DNA from: Roseateles sp. DAIF2
GTDB taxonomy: Bacteria; Pseudomonadota; Gammaproteobacteria; Burkholderiales; Burkholderiaceae_C
Length of the DNA: 64,000 nt
Direction: 5' to 3'
NCBI RefSeq assembly: GCF_015624425.1
Contig: NZ_CP049919.1
Coordinates: 3,782,001-3,846,000, forward strand
Shown here: positions 26,867 through 35,445 of the stretch, in pieces
Numbering within the stretch: the stretch's first letter is position 1
How the letters are laid out: the number at the start of each line of letters is the position of its first letter
Position numbers and translations under genes: made by a program
The notes under the pieces: model-generated
What the model was told of the DNA's origin: nothing
Seen by the model: only the letters and a program-made list of their open reading frames with translations
Database searches by the model: none

Positions 26867-27800
26867 GCGCCCCCGCACCGATTTCTGGGCGGTCGGCATC
26901 GTGCCGGCGCCGATCGAGACGATCGACGCGCAGCGCCTGCGCGCGCTGCGCGAGCGCATCACCTGGCTGCCCGATGCTGGGCCCTGGCGCTACCTGGCCG
27001 ACCCCTTCGCGCTGCGCCGCGGCGATGCGCTGCATGTCTTCGTCGAGGCCTTCGACTACCGCACCAAGCATGGCACGATCGAGCGCCACGAGCTCGATGC
27101 CGCGACCCTGCAGTGGCGCGGCGCCCGCACCGTGCTGGCGCGCCCCTTCCACCTCTCCTACCCGATGGTGTTCGAGCATCAGGGCGAGACCTTCATGATG
27201 CCGGAGAGCAACCAGGCCGGCGAGGTCGCGCTGTACCGCGCGACCGACGCCAGCCTGGACCGCTGGCAGCGCGCGCATGTGCTGCTGGGCGGCCTGCCGG
27301 TGGCCGACGCCTCGGTGCTGGAGCATGAGGGCCGCTGGTGGATGTTCTTCGCGCTGGTGGGCCCGGGCGGGCGCGACCGCCGCGAGCTGCATCTGGCCCA
27401 TGCGCCGGCGCTGACCGGCCCCTGGCAGTTCCATCACCGCAACCCGGTGCATATCAACCTGGGCGGCGCGCGCCCCGCGGGCCAGCCCTTCGTCGGCGCG
27501 GACGGTCGCGTGCATGTGCCGGTGCAGGACTCCAGCGCCGGCTACGGCAGCGCGCTGCGCCTGCTGCGCTTCGAGCGCCTGGCGGTCGACGCGGTGGAGT
27601 GCGCGCTGCTGCCGCTGCGCCTGACCGGCGACCTGGTGTCCGACGACCATGTCGCCGGCCTGCACACCCTGTCCGGCTGCGGGCCGCTGAGCCTGATCGA
27701 CGTCAAGCGGATCGACCGCTCGCGCAGCAAGCAATGGCTGGACCTGAAGCGCCGCCTGCGCCGGCTGGTGGGGCGCCCGCGCGCGCTGCCGACGATCTAG
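26859..27800 (+). CDS. GINT1-like glycosyltransferase-associated beta-propeller protein
   Basis: A 313-residue protein resembling the domain found in glucosamine inositolphosphorylceramide transferase-like proteins, with a GH43-like five-bladed propeller: WRYLADPFALRRGDALHVFV near residue 43, FHLSYPMVFEHQGETFMMPE near 98, ADASVLEHEGRWWMFFAL near 147 and HINLGGARPAGQPFV near 200. It overlaps the GT4 gene by 8 bp, suggesting both work on one glycan or glycolipid. The stop overlaps the convergent glucokinase stop by 4 bp. Whether it hydrolyses, transfers or only binds sugars is not determinable here. Confidence 0.72.
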   Translation: MFKRPRTDFWAVGIVPAPIETIDAQRLRALRERITWLPDAGPWRYLADPFALRRGDALHVFVEAFDYRTKHGTIERHELDAATLQWRGARTVLARPFHLSYPMVFEHQGETFMMPESNQAGEVALYRATDASLDRWQRAHVLLGGLPVADASVLEHEGRWWMFFALVGPGGRDRRELHLAHAPALTGPWQFHHRNPVHINLGGARPAGQPFVGADGRVHVPVQDSSAGYGSALRLLRFERLAVDAVECALLPLRLTGDLVSDDHVAGLHTLSGCGPLSLIDVKRIDRSRSKQWLDLKRRLRRLVGRPRALPTI

Positions 27801-28795
27801 GCCCGGTCCTGTTCCAGCGCCAGCGCCGCGCCGCCCAGCGCGACCAGGGTGTCGAGGATCAGCAGGGTCGGGATCGGCGCCAGATAGCTGCCGAAGCGCC
27901 CCTTGGCCTCGAAGCGCTCGCGAAAGCGGCTCCTGAAGAAATACTCGCCCAGGCGCGGCACGATGCCGCCGCCGATATAGACGCCGCCGCGCGCGCCCAG
28001 GGTCAGCGCCACATTGCCGGCAAAGCCGCCCAGCAGCGCGCAGAAGCTGTCCAGGGTGCGCTCGGCCACCGCGTCCCCGCCGCCCAGCCCGGCCTCGACG
28101 ATCGCGGCGGCGGTGAGCGGCGCCTGCGCCCGGCCCAGCACCGCGGCCACCGCCTCATGCAGCAGCGGCAGGCCCATGCCCGACAGCAGGCGCTCGGCCG
28201 AGACATGCGGGTAGCGCTGCCGGCGCACAAAGCCCAGCAGCGCCTCCTCGAAATCGTCCATCGCCGCCAGGGTCATGTGCCCGCCCTCGCCCGGCAGCGC
28301 CAGCCAGCCGGCGCCGGCCCGGGTCACGCCCGCCACGCCCAGCCCGGTGCCGGGGCCGATCACCGCCAGGGTGCCGGCCGGCCGCGCCGGGGGCGCCGCG
28401 CCGTCCCAGGCGCGCAGCTGCGGCGCCTGCAGCCGCGGCAGGGCCAAGGCCAGGGCCTCGAAGTCGTTCAGCAGCAACAGGCGCTCCAGCCCCAGCATCG
28501 CCCGCAGCTCCGCGCGGGAAAAGCGCCAATGGCTGTTGGTCATCTCGACCCGGTCGCCGTCCACCACCGTGGCCAGCGCGAACGCGGCGCGGCGCGGCGC
28601 GGCATAACGCTCGCCCAGCGCCGGGCGCAGCAGCGCCAGATAGGCCAGCACCGCTTCGGCCGGGCCGGCATGCGCGGCCACCGGCAGGGTGTGCACCTGC
28701 TCGACGCTCGAGCCGCCCGGCGCCACCCAACCGAAGCGGGCATTGGTGCCGCCGATATCGGCCACCAGACCGGCCGGGGAATGGAGGCTCTGCAT
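27797..28795 (-). CDS. glk: Glucokinase
   Basis: Phosphorylates glucose with ATP. The 332-residue protein is of the ASKHA Glk family: LVADIGGTNARFGWV (phosphate 1, near residue 10), NSHWRFSRAEL near 88, LLLNDFEALALALP near 107 with the catalytic Asp, GPGTGLGVAGV near 150 and EGGHMTLAAM near 175. The C-terminal GGVYIGGGIVPRLGEYF completes the fold. It converges on the GINT1-like gene with a 4-bp stop overlap. No sugar transporter is adjacent. Confidence 0.94.
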   Translation of the reverse strand: MQSLHSPAGLVADIGGTNARFGWVAPGGSSVEQVHTLPVAAHAGPAEAVLAYLALLRPALGERYAAPRRAAFALATVVDGDRVEMTNSHWRFSRAELRAMLGLERLLLLNDFEALALALPRLQAPQLRAWDGAAPPARPAGTLAVIGPGTGLGVAGVTRAGAGWLALPGEGGHMTLAAMDDFEEALLGFVRRQRYPHVSAERLLSGMGLPLLHEAVAAVLGRAQAPLTAAAIVEAGLGGGDAVAERTLDSFCALLGGFAGNVALTLGARGGVYIGGGIVPRLGEYFFRSRFRERFEAKGRFGSYLAPIPTLLILDTLVALGGAALALEQDRA

Positions 28796-28876
28796 GATCG
28801 GTGCTCGCGAGGGTCAGGTCTTGAGGAGGATCGCGGCGAAGCCGCTGCCGCCGACTCTAACCTCATTCCTGCCCCG

Positions 28877-30019
28877 TCAGCCCCAGGCCGCGAACACCTC
28901 CTCGGCCAGGCCGAAGGCGGTGCTGGCACCGGTGCCGCTGGTGACGGTGACGACGCGCGTCGCCGCATCCGGCGCCAGCGCGAGGCAGGGCACCTGGGGC
29001 GAGGAGGGATAGGTCCCCACCCAGCGCTCCAGCACCTCGCAATGCTCCAGGTGCAACGCCTCGCGCAGATGGCGCAGGATCAGCGCGTCGACCGCCTCCG
29101 AGGCGAAGGGCGGCAGCACCGGCCCGTAATGGTGCGAATCGCCGACCACCAGGCTGCCGTCGGCGCTCTGCACGACGATCAGGTGGATGCCATGGTCCAG
29201 GCTCTCGCCCTCCTCGGCCCGCAGCCGCGCGCGCAGCGCCTGAGCCTCGGGCAGGGCCGCATAGCCCTCGTAGCGCACCAGGCTCAGGTCGCCCATCACC
29301 GCGCCGGCCAACCGGAATCCCGGCTGCGGCCGCACGCGCAGCATCTGCAGCTGGCACAGGTGCAGTCCATGCGGCGCCCACAGCGGCGCGAACAGGCCGT
29401 TCAGCTCCGCGCCGCCGCAGACCACGACCCGCTCGGCCCGGTACTCGGCGCGCGCGCTCAGCACCCGCGGCGCCTCGACCGCCAGCACCGCCTCGCCGAA
29501 ACGGAAATCCACCCCATGGGCCTCGGCCAGCCAGGCCGCCAGCCGCGGGATCGCGTCGCGCGATTCGACGCGCAGCTCGCCCGGGCTCAGCAGCACCGCG
29601 CTCAGGTCCTCGCCGCGCAGCGCCGGATGGCGCGCCTGGGCCTCGGTCGGCGTCAGCAGCGAGCAGTCGGCCGCCATCTCGGTGGCCATGAACGCCTCCA
29701 GCACCGCCGCGGCCTCGGGCCGGCGCGCCGCCACCCACAGGCCGCGCTGCTCGATCGCGATGCCGGCCCGCGGCGCCAGCTCGGCCCAGACCTCGCGCGA
29801 GCGCGCCGCGCGCGCCCAGCTGGCGCCGGCCTTCTGCCCGGTCACGGTGACGAAGCCGAAGTTGCGGATCGAGGCGCCGACGCAGGCCGCGTCGCGCTCC
29901 AGCACGATCACGCGCAGGCCGCGTTTGGCGCCCTGCCAGGCATGGGCCAGGCCGACGATGCCGGCGCCGACGACCAGCAGGTCGCAATGGTTGTCCTGGG
30001 GAATGGTCTGCTGCTGCAT
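28877..30019 (-). CDS. TIGR03364 family FAD-dependent oxidoreductase (DAO fold)
   Basis: A 380-residue glycine-oxidase-like flavoprotein. The FAD site is DLLVVGAGIVGLAHAWQGAK near residue 14, followed by VIVLERDAACVGASIRNFGF, a signature of the TIGR03364 group. The C-terminal VTVTSGTGASTAFGLAEEVF closes the FAD fold. Some members lie in phosphonate (2-aminoethylphosphonate) loci, but no phosphonate gene is visible here, so the substrate remains open; an amine or N-methylated amino acid is likely by family. It is upstream of glk on the same strand with an 81-bp gap. Confidence 0.85.
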   Translation of the reverse strand: MQQQTIPQDNHCDLLVVGAGIVGLAHAWQGAKRGLRVIVLERDAACVGASIRNFGFVTVTGQKAGASWARAARSREVWAELAPRAGIAIEQRGLWVAARRPEAAAVLEAFMATEMAADCSLLTPTEAQARHPALRGEDLSAVLLSPGELRVESRDAIPRLAAWLAEAHGVDFRFGEAVLAVEAPRVLSARAEYRAERVVVCGGAELNGLFAPLWAPHGLHLCQLQMLRVRPQPGFRLAGAVMGDLSLVRYEGYAALPEAQALRARLRAEEGESLDHGIHLIVVQSADGSLVVGDSHHYGPVLPPFASEAVDALILRHLREALHLEHCEVLERWVGTYPSSPQVPCLALAPDAATRVVTVTSGTGASTAFGLAEEVFAAWG

Positions 30020-30165
30020 CGCGGGGCCCGGCCAAAGCCGCGCACTCTAGCGCTGTCATATGTCAGGCCTGCGTCAATCGGCACGGCGCCCCCGGGTAAT
30101 GGAGCATGCCGGCGGTGCGGCGGCCTGCATAGCATCGGGGCGTCACCCCAACGAAAGGCGCTCTC

Positions 30166-30741
30166 ATGACCGCTGTGGTACAGGCCGATCTGCGCTTCCT
30201 GCCGGGCGTGCTGCAACGCGAGGCCCTGCGGCCGGCGCTGCAGGCCGCCGCCGAGGCCGCCCGCGCCAGCGGCCATTCGCTGGCGCTGCTGACCCTGGAT
30301 ATCGACCAGTTCAAGGACTACCAGGACCAGGCCGGCGAGGCCAGCGCCCAGCAGGTGCTGGGCCAGCTGGGCCTGCTGCTGGAGCAGCTGAAACCGTCGG
30401 CCGCGACCCTGGCCTATCTGGGCGCCGACGAGTTCGTGCTGATCCTGCCCGACACCAGCCTGGCCCAGGCCCATGCGCTGGCCGAGCGCCTGCGCCAGCG
30501 CATCGCCGAGGCCCTGGCCCTGCTGAACCGCCAGCCGCCGCTGACCGCGACCCTGGGCGTGGCCGCCAGCCCGCCGGGCCGCGACTGGCTGGCCGAGGGC
30601 CTGCTGGCGCTGGCCGATGCGCGCATGACCTTCGCGAAGCGCCGCCTGCCGCCGCACCGCAACCAGGCCTGGGCCGGCGTGCTGCCCTCGGACTGGCAGG
30701 CGCGCCTGGCCCTGCCGGCCGAGGCCTGGCCCAGCCTGTAG
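30166..30741 (+). CDS. Degenerate GGDEF domain protein
   Basis: A 191-residue single-domain protein of the diguanylate cyclase fold. The metal-binding strand is LLTLDIDQFKDYQDQAGE near residue 45, where the usual Asn contacting guanine (FKxxND) is Gln. The signature reads YLGADEFVLILP near residue 85, that is GADEF instead of GGDEF. No RxxD inhibitory site precedes it, and no sensor or membrane part is attached. It probably has weak or no cyclase activity and may bind GTP or c-di-GMP. It is preceded and followed by unrelated genes. Confidence 0.8.
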   Translation: MTAVVQADLRFLPGVLQREALRPALQAAAEAARASGHSLALLTLDIDQFKDYQDQAGEASAQQVLGQLGLLLEQLKPSAATLAYLGADEFVLILPDTSLAQAHALAERLRQRIAEALALLNRQPPLTATLGVAASPPGRDWLAEGLLALADARMTFAKRRLPPHRNQAWAGVLPSDWQARLALPAEAWPSL

Positions 30742-30828
30742 CGCCGCGCGGACTGCGCCGCGGGGTGCGTGCGCACAGCGTGCCGCACGGCACGGCTCGC
30801 GCAGCGCTCTTGCCTAGAATCAAACGCG

Positions 30829-31959
30829 ATGCGCCCCCTGCCCCTGATCGTCATCCTGCTGGTGCTGAACCACGTGGCCTTCAACGGCAGCCGCATCGCG
30901 GTCGCGCTGTTCGCGATCAAGCAGGGCGCGTCGACCCTGACCGTCGGCAGCCTGATGGCGGTCTATGCGCTGCTGCCGGCCCTGCTGTCGGTCACTGCCG
31001 GGCGCTGGATCGACCGCGGCGGCGTCAACAAGCCGATGCTGATTGGCACCGCCGGCGTCGGTCTGGGCACCCTGGCGCCCTTCCTGCTGCCCGAGATCGG
31101 CACCCTCTACTTCACCGCGGTGCTGGTGGGCCTGGCCTTCATGCTGATCAATGTCTCGGCCTACCACGCGGTCGGCGAGATGAGCGCGCCCGAGGAGCGC
31201 ACGGTCAACTTCAGCTATGTCGCCTTGGGCTTCTCGACCTCCACCTTCGTCGCGCCGATGCTGACCGGCGTCTCGATCGACAGCCTGGGCTACCGCGCCG
31301 CCTTCCTGATCCTGTCCCTGTTCACCGTGCTGCCGCTGCTGGCGCTGTGGGGCAAGCTGCTGCCCGAGCAGCCGCGCCCCGAGCGCAAGGAGCTGGGCCC
31401 GCGCGGCCATGTGTTCGAGCTGCTGCGCGACCGCGAGGTGCGGCGCCTGTTCATCGCGATGGCAATCCTGACCGTCGGCTGGGACATCTACAACTTCGCG
31501 ATCCCCGTCTATGGCGCGCAGATCGGCCTGTCGCCCTCGCAGATCGGCATCGTGATGGGGGCCTTCGCGGCCGCCACCTTCGCGGTGCGCCTGGCGATGC
31601 CCTTCATCGCGCATCGCGCCGAGCCCTGGTCGCTCCTGACCGTCTCGCTGCTGCTGGCCGGCGTCGCCTATGTCGCGATGCCCTTCACGCACAGCGTCGG
31701 CCTGTTGATGGCGATCACCTTCGTGCTGGGCCTGGGCCTGGGCGCGCCGCAGCCGACCGTGCTGACCCTCTTGCACCAGAGCGCCCCGGCCGGCCGCGCC
31801 GCCGAGGCCCTGGGCCTGCGCACCACGATGATCAACACCAGCCAGACCGTGATGCCGCTGCTGTTCGGCGCGATGGGCGCGGCGCTGGGCGTCGCCCCGC
31901 TGTTCTGGGGCATGGCCGCGATGATGCTGGGCGGCAGCGTATTCGCCCGGCGGCGCTGA
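30829..31959 (+). CDS. MFS transporter
   Basis: A 376-residue inner-membrane protein of the major facilitator superfamily with about 11-12 helices. The loop 2-3 signature region reads GRWIDRGGVNKPMLIG near residue 55 and the pseudo-symmetric second-half counterpart AMPFIAHRAEPWSLL lies near 262. I start at MRPLPLIVILLVLNHVAF; an upstream ATG at 30769 would add 20 charged residues. The substrate is unknown; size and lack of large loops suggest a drug or metabolite exporter of the YfcJ/YnfM-like sort. It lies just before the chromate operon but is separated from it by 104 bp. Confidence 0.87.
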   Translation: MRPLPLIVILLVLNHVAFNGSRIAVALFAIKQGASTLTVGSLMAVYALLPALLSVTAGRWIDRGGVNKPMLIGTAGVGLGTLAPFLLPEIGTLYFTAVLVGLAFMLINVSAYHAVGEMSAPEERTVNFSYVALGFSTSTFVAPMLTGVSIDSLGYRAAFLILSLFTVLPLLALWGKLLPEQPRPERKELGPRGHVFELLRDREVRRLFIAMAILTVGWDIYNFAIPVYGAQIGLSPSQIGIVMGAFAAATFAVRLAMPFIAHRAEPWSLLTVSLLLAGVAYVAMPFTHSVGLLMAITFVLGLGLGAPQPTVLTLLHQSAPAGRAAEALGLRTTMINTSQTVMPLLFGAMGAALGVAPLFWGMAAMMLGGSVFARRR

Positions 31960-32011
31960 CGCCCCCTACCAGACCTTGCTGCACCGCAGACGCGGTGAGC
32001 TGCGCTGTGGG

Positions 32012-32063
32012 TTGCCCATAAATATTTGTTGTTATTCAAACAAACATGTTTAAATCGCAACAA
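32012..32063 (+). promoter_or_regulatory. AT-rich chr promoter/operator region
   Basis: A conspicuously AT-rich stretch in a GC-rich genome directly upstream of chrB. It holds TTGCCC (32012-32017) as a possible -35, a palindrome AAACATGTTT (32042-32051), and the repeated half-sites TTTGTT (32025-32030) and AACAAA (32058-32063) in inverted orientation. ChrB proteins bind upstream of their own operon, so this is the likely target. No box was verified. Confidence 0.45.
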
Positions 32064-32999
32064 ATGAACTGGCATCTGTTGATCCTGAGCCTGCCGACGC
32101 AGAACTCCACCGCCCGCATGCGCTGCTGGCGCGCGCTGAAGGCCTGCGGCGCGGCCGTGCTGCGCGATGGCGTCTATCTGCTGCCGCAAGGCGAGGCCCG
32201 GCATGACGCCCTGGCCGCGATCGCCGACGAGGCCCGGCAGAACGAAGGCTCTGCCTTCCTGCTGCCGACGCAGGGCCCGGAGCAGGCGTTCGCGCCCCTG
32301 TTCGACCGGACCGAGGAATTCGCGGCCCTGCTGGCCCAGATCGCCGAGCTACGCGGCGCCCTGAACGGAGGCAACGCGATGGACGGCCTCAAGCAGGGCC
32401 GCAAGCTACGGCGTAGCTTTGAGCAACTGGCCGCCACCGACTTCTTTGCGGGCGAGGCGCAGCGCCAGGCCGAGGCCGCCCTGCTGGCGCTGGAGCTGGC
32501 CGCCCAGCGGGCGCTGTCGCCCGACGAGCCGATGGCGGCCGCCAACGGCGAGATCGCCCGACTGCGGGTCGAAGACTTCCGTGGCCGTCTCTGGGCCACG
32601 CGCCGGCGCCCCTGGGTGGACCGCCTCGCCAGTGCCTGGCTGATCCGGCGCTGCATCGACCCCGAGGCGCGCTTTCTCTGGCTGAAGTCGCCGGCCGACT
32701 GTCCGAAGAAGGCCCTGGGCTTCGACTTCGACGGCGCGACCTTCAGCCATCAGGGTGCGCGCGTCACCTTCGAGACCCTGCTGGCCAGCTTCGGCCTGGA
32801 GACCCCGCCGCTGTTGCGCCTGGGCCTGCTGGTGCACAGCCTGGATGCTGGCGGCGTGCAGCCGCCCGAGGCCGTCGGGGTGGAGCGCGTGCTGGCTGGC
32901 ATGCGCGAGGCCATCGAGGACGATGACCTGCTGCTGCACACCGCCGCCGGCGTGTTCGAGGGCCTGCTGATTGCCTTTACCAAGGAGGGCGGCCCATGA
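32064..32999 (+). CDS. chrB: Chromate resistance regulator/protein ChrB
   Basis: Chromate-responsive regulator of the chr operon. The 311-residue protein starts MNWHLLILSLPTQNSTARMR, the usual ChrB N-terminus, then AAVLRDGVYLLPQG near 38; the C-terminal chromate-resistance exported/ChrB domain contains RPWVDRLASAWLIRRCIDPE near residue 185 and LGFDFDGATFSHQG near 220. An in-frame ATG six codons upstream (32046) is possible but lies inside a palindrome. Neither has a clear ribosome-binding site. It overlaps chrA by 4 bp. Confidence 0.9.
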   Translation: MNWHLLILSLPTQNSTARMRCWRALKACGAAVLRDGVYLLPQGEARHDALAAIADEARQNEGSAFLLPTQGPEQAFAPLFDRTEEFAALLAQIAELRGALNGGNAMDGLKQGRKLRRSFEQLAATDFFAGEAQRQAEAALLALELAAQRALSPDEPMAAANGEIARLRVEDFRGRLWATRRRPWVDRLASAWLIRRCIDPEARFLWLKSPADCPKKALGFDFDGATFSHQGARVTFETLLASFGLETPPLLRLGLLVHSLDAGGVQPPEAVGVERVLAGMREAIEDDDLLLHTAAGVFEGLLIAFTKEGGP

Positions 33000-34357
33000 A
33001 CGGCACCACCACCCCGGGGTTGGGACGGCCCGCACCGGTCGGCTTCTGGCAAGCCTTGCGCTTCTGGCTCAAGCTGGGCTTCATCAGTTTCGGCGGGCCG
33101 GCCGGCCAGATCGCGATCATGCATGCCGAACTGGTCGAGCGGCGCCGCTGGATCAGCGAACGGCGCTTTCTGCATGCGCTGAACTACTGCATGCTGCTGC
33201 CGGGGCCGGAGGCGCAGCAGCTGGCCACCTACATCGGCTGGCTGATGCACCGCAGCTGGGGCGGCATCGTCGCGGGCGCCCTGTTCGTGCTGCCCTCGCT
33301 GTTCATCCTGATCGCGCTGTCCTGGGTCTATGTGGCCTTCGGCCAGCAGCCGCTGGTGGCCGGCCTGTTCTACGGCATCAAGCCCGCCGTGACCGCCCTG
33401 GTGCTGCATGCCGCGCATCGCATCGGCGGCCGGGCGCTGAAGAATGGCTGGATGTGGGGCATCGCCGCGGCGGCCTTCGTCGCCATCTTCGCGCTTGACG
33501 CGCCGTTTCCGCTGATCGTGCTGGTCGCCGCGCTGGTGGGCGCCGTCGGCGCGCGGTTCGCGCCGCAGGTCTTCGCCCTCGGCGGTGGCCATGGCGCGGC
33601 CCAGCCTGGCTATGGCCCAGCGCTGATCGACGATGACACGCCGGTCCCGCCCCATGCGCGCTGGCGGCGCGGCCGCCCGGTCCGCGTGCTGGCCGTCGGC
33701 CTGGGCCTGTGGCTGGCGGCGATGGGCGGCCTGGTGCTGAGCCATGGCCTGGACGGGGCGCTGACCCAGATGGGCTGGTTCTTCACCAAGGCCGCGCTGC
33801 TGACCTTCGGCGGCGCCTACGCCGTGCTGCCCTATGTCTACCAGGGCGCAGTCGAGCAGCACCAATGGCTCAGCGGCACGCAGATGATCGACGGACTCGC
33901 GCTGGGCGAGACCACGCCCGGGCCGCTGATCATGGTGGTGGCCTTCGTCGGCTTCGTCGGCGGCTGGGCGAAACAGCTGTTCGGCCCCGACGCCCTGTTC
34001 CTGGCCGGCGCCGCGGCCGCCGCGGTGGTGACCTTCTTCACCTTCCTGCCCTCCTTCATCTTCATCCTGGCCGGCGGCCCGCTGATCGAGTCCACCCATG
34101 GCCAGCTGAAGTTCACCGCGCCGCTGAGCGCCATCACCGCGGCCGTGGTTGGTGTGATCCTGAACCTGGCGCTGTTCTTCGCCTATCACGTGCTCTGGCC
34201 GCAGGGCTTCGCCGGGCGCTTCGACGCGGTCTCGGCGCTGATCACGCTGGGCGCGGCCCTGGCCCTGTTCCGCTTCAAGCTGGGCGTGATGCCGCTGCTG
34301 GCGGCCTGTGCCCTGATCGGTCTGGCGCTTACCGCCTTGCCGGACCTGTTTCATTGA
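32996..34357 (+). CDS. chrA: Chromate efflux transporter ChrA
   Basis: Inner-membrane chromate exporter of the CHR family, long (two-domain) form of 453 residues. Each half starts with the family motif: FWLKLGFISFGGPAGQIAIM near residue 23 and FTKAALLTFGGAYAVLPYVY near 262, with the second conserved loop PGPEAQQLATYIGW near 74 and LGETTPGPLIMVVAFVGF near 302. About ten to twelve helices. It follows chrB with a 4-bp overlap and precedes chrC by 11 bp, forming chrBAC. Confidence 0.95.
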   Translation: MNGTTTPGLGRPAPVGFWQALRFWLKLGFISFGGPAGQIAIMHAELVERRRWISERRFLHALNYCMLLPGPEAQQLATYIGWLMHRSWGGIVAGALFVLPSLFILIALSWVYVAFGQQPLVAGLFYGIKPAVTALVLHAAHRIGGRALKNGWMWGIAAAAFVAIFALDAPFPLIVLVAALVGAVGARFAPQVFALGGGHGAAQPGYGPALIDDDTPVPPHARWRRGRPVRVLAVGLGLWLAAMGGLVLSHGLDGALTQMGWFFTKAALLTFGGAYAVLPYVYQGAVEQHQWLSGTQMIDGLALGETTPGPLIMVVAFVGFVGGWAKQLFGPDALFLAGAAAAAVVTFFTFLPSFIFILAGGPLIESTHGQLKFTAPLSAITAAVVGVILNLALFFAYHVLWPQGFAGRFDAVSALITLGAALALFRFKLGVMPLLAACALIGLALTALPDLFH

Positions 34358-34368
34358 CGGAGGTTTCC

Positions 34369-35286
34369 ATGGATGTTCCGATGCGCGATCTGGGATTCGA
34401 CCCGGCGCTGACCCCGGGTCTTTCCGAGCGGCTGCTACACAGCCATCACCAGAACAACTACGGCGGCGCGGTCAAGCGGCTCGCCGCGATCCGCCGGCAG
34501 CTGGCCGCGCTGCCGTTCACTGATACGCCCGGCTTCCTGCTCAACGGCCTGAAGCGCGAGGAGCTGATCGCCACCAATTCGATGCTGCTGCACGAGCTCT
34601 ACTTCGACAGCCTGGGCGGCGCTGGCGCCGAGATGGCGCCGGCGATGGCCCTGGCCCTGTGCGCCAGCTTCGGCGGCGTCGCGCGCTGGCGCGAGGAATT
34701 CGTCGCGATGGGCAAGGCCCTGGGCGGCGGGTCCGGCTGGGTGCTGCTGAGCTGGCTGCCGCGCGAAGCTCGTCTCGTCAACCAATGGGCCGCCGACCAT
34801 ACGCAGACCCTGGCCGGCGCCACGCCCATTCTGGCACTGGACATGTACGAGCATGCCTACCACCTGGATCATGGCACCCAGGCCGGCGACTATGTCGATG
34901 CCTTCATGACCAATATCGACTGGGCCAAGGTCTACGAACGCTACCAGCAGGCGGTGCATGCGGCGAGTGAGGGCTGCGCCGCCGAACCCGCCGAGATCGA
35001 TCCGGCGCGGCTCACCGTGCTCGACGTGCGCCGTGCCGCCATCTACGAGCAGGCCTCCGCGGTGCTGCCCGGCGCGCGCTGGTGCGATCCGGCCAAGGTC
35101 GGCGAATGGGCCGGCGCGTTGCCCAAAGGGCCGGAGGTGCTGGTCTATTGCATCTACGGCCATGAGGTCGGTCGCGCCACCGCCTTGCGGCTGCGGTCCC
35201 AGGGCGTCCAGGCGCGCTTCCTGCTGGGCGGCATCGATCGCTGGACCCGCGATGGCCGCGCGCTGCAGGTCAAGGGCGCCGCCTGA
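34369..35286 (+). CDS. chrC: Superoxide dismutase (ChrC) fused to a rhodanese domain (ChrE-like)
   Basis: A 305-residue fusion. Residues 1-195 are an Fe/Mn-type SOD like ChrC: metal ligands His26 (SHHQNNYGGAVKRL), His75 (SMLLHELYFD), Asp158 and His162 (LALDMYEHAYHLDHG). The usual gateway Tyr of SODs is replaced in this subfamily. Residues about 213-300 are a rhodanese fold: LTVLDVRRAAIYEQA, then the active loop VYCIYGHEVGRATA with Cys261, and FLLGGIDRWTRDG. In other chr operons ChrC and ChrE are usually separate genes; here they are one. GGAGG lies 6 bp upstream of the ATG. Role: protection against oxidants produced by chromate reduction. Confidence 0.92.
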   Translation: MDVPMRDLGFDPALTPGLSERLLHSHHQNNYGGAVKRLAAIRRQLAALPFTDTPGFLLNGLKREELIATNSMLLHELYFDSLGGAGAEMAPAMALALCASFGGVARWREEFVAMGKALGGGSGWVLLSWLPREARLVNQWAADHTQTLAGATPILALDMYEHAYHLDHGTQAGDYVDAFMTNIDWAKVYERYQQAVHAASEGCAAEPAEIDPARLTVLDVRRAAIYEQASAVLPGARWCDPAKVGEWAGALPKGPEVLVYCIYGHEVGRATALRLRSQGVQARFLLGGIDRWTRDGRALQVKGAA

Positions 35287-35445
35287 TATGACATTCGCCG
35301 CGGCGGGAATGCGAAAGGCACCGCCTATGGCGGCCGCACCGAGCGCGCGAGTTGGCGCTGCTTGTGGCCATTCGAGAATGGGCAAGCGCTCAGTTGGCGG
35401 ATCCCGGATCGGTGTCAGCAGCGCGGGCAACACGCGTTGCTGCCG

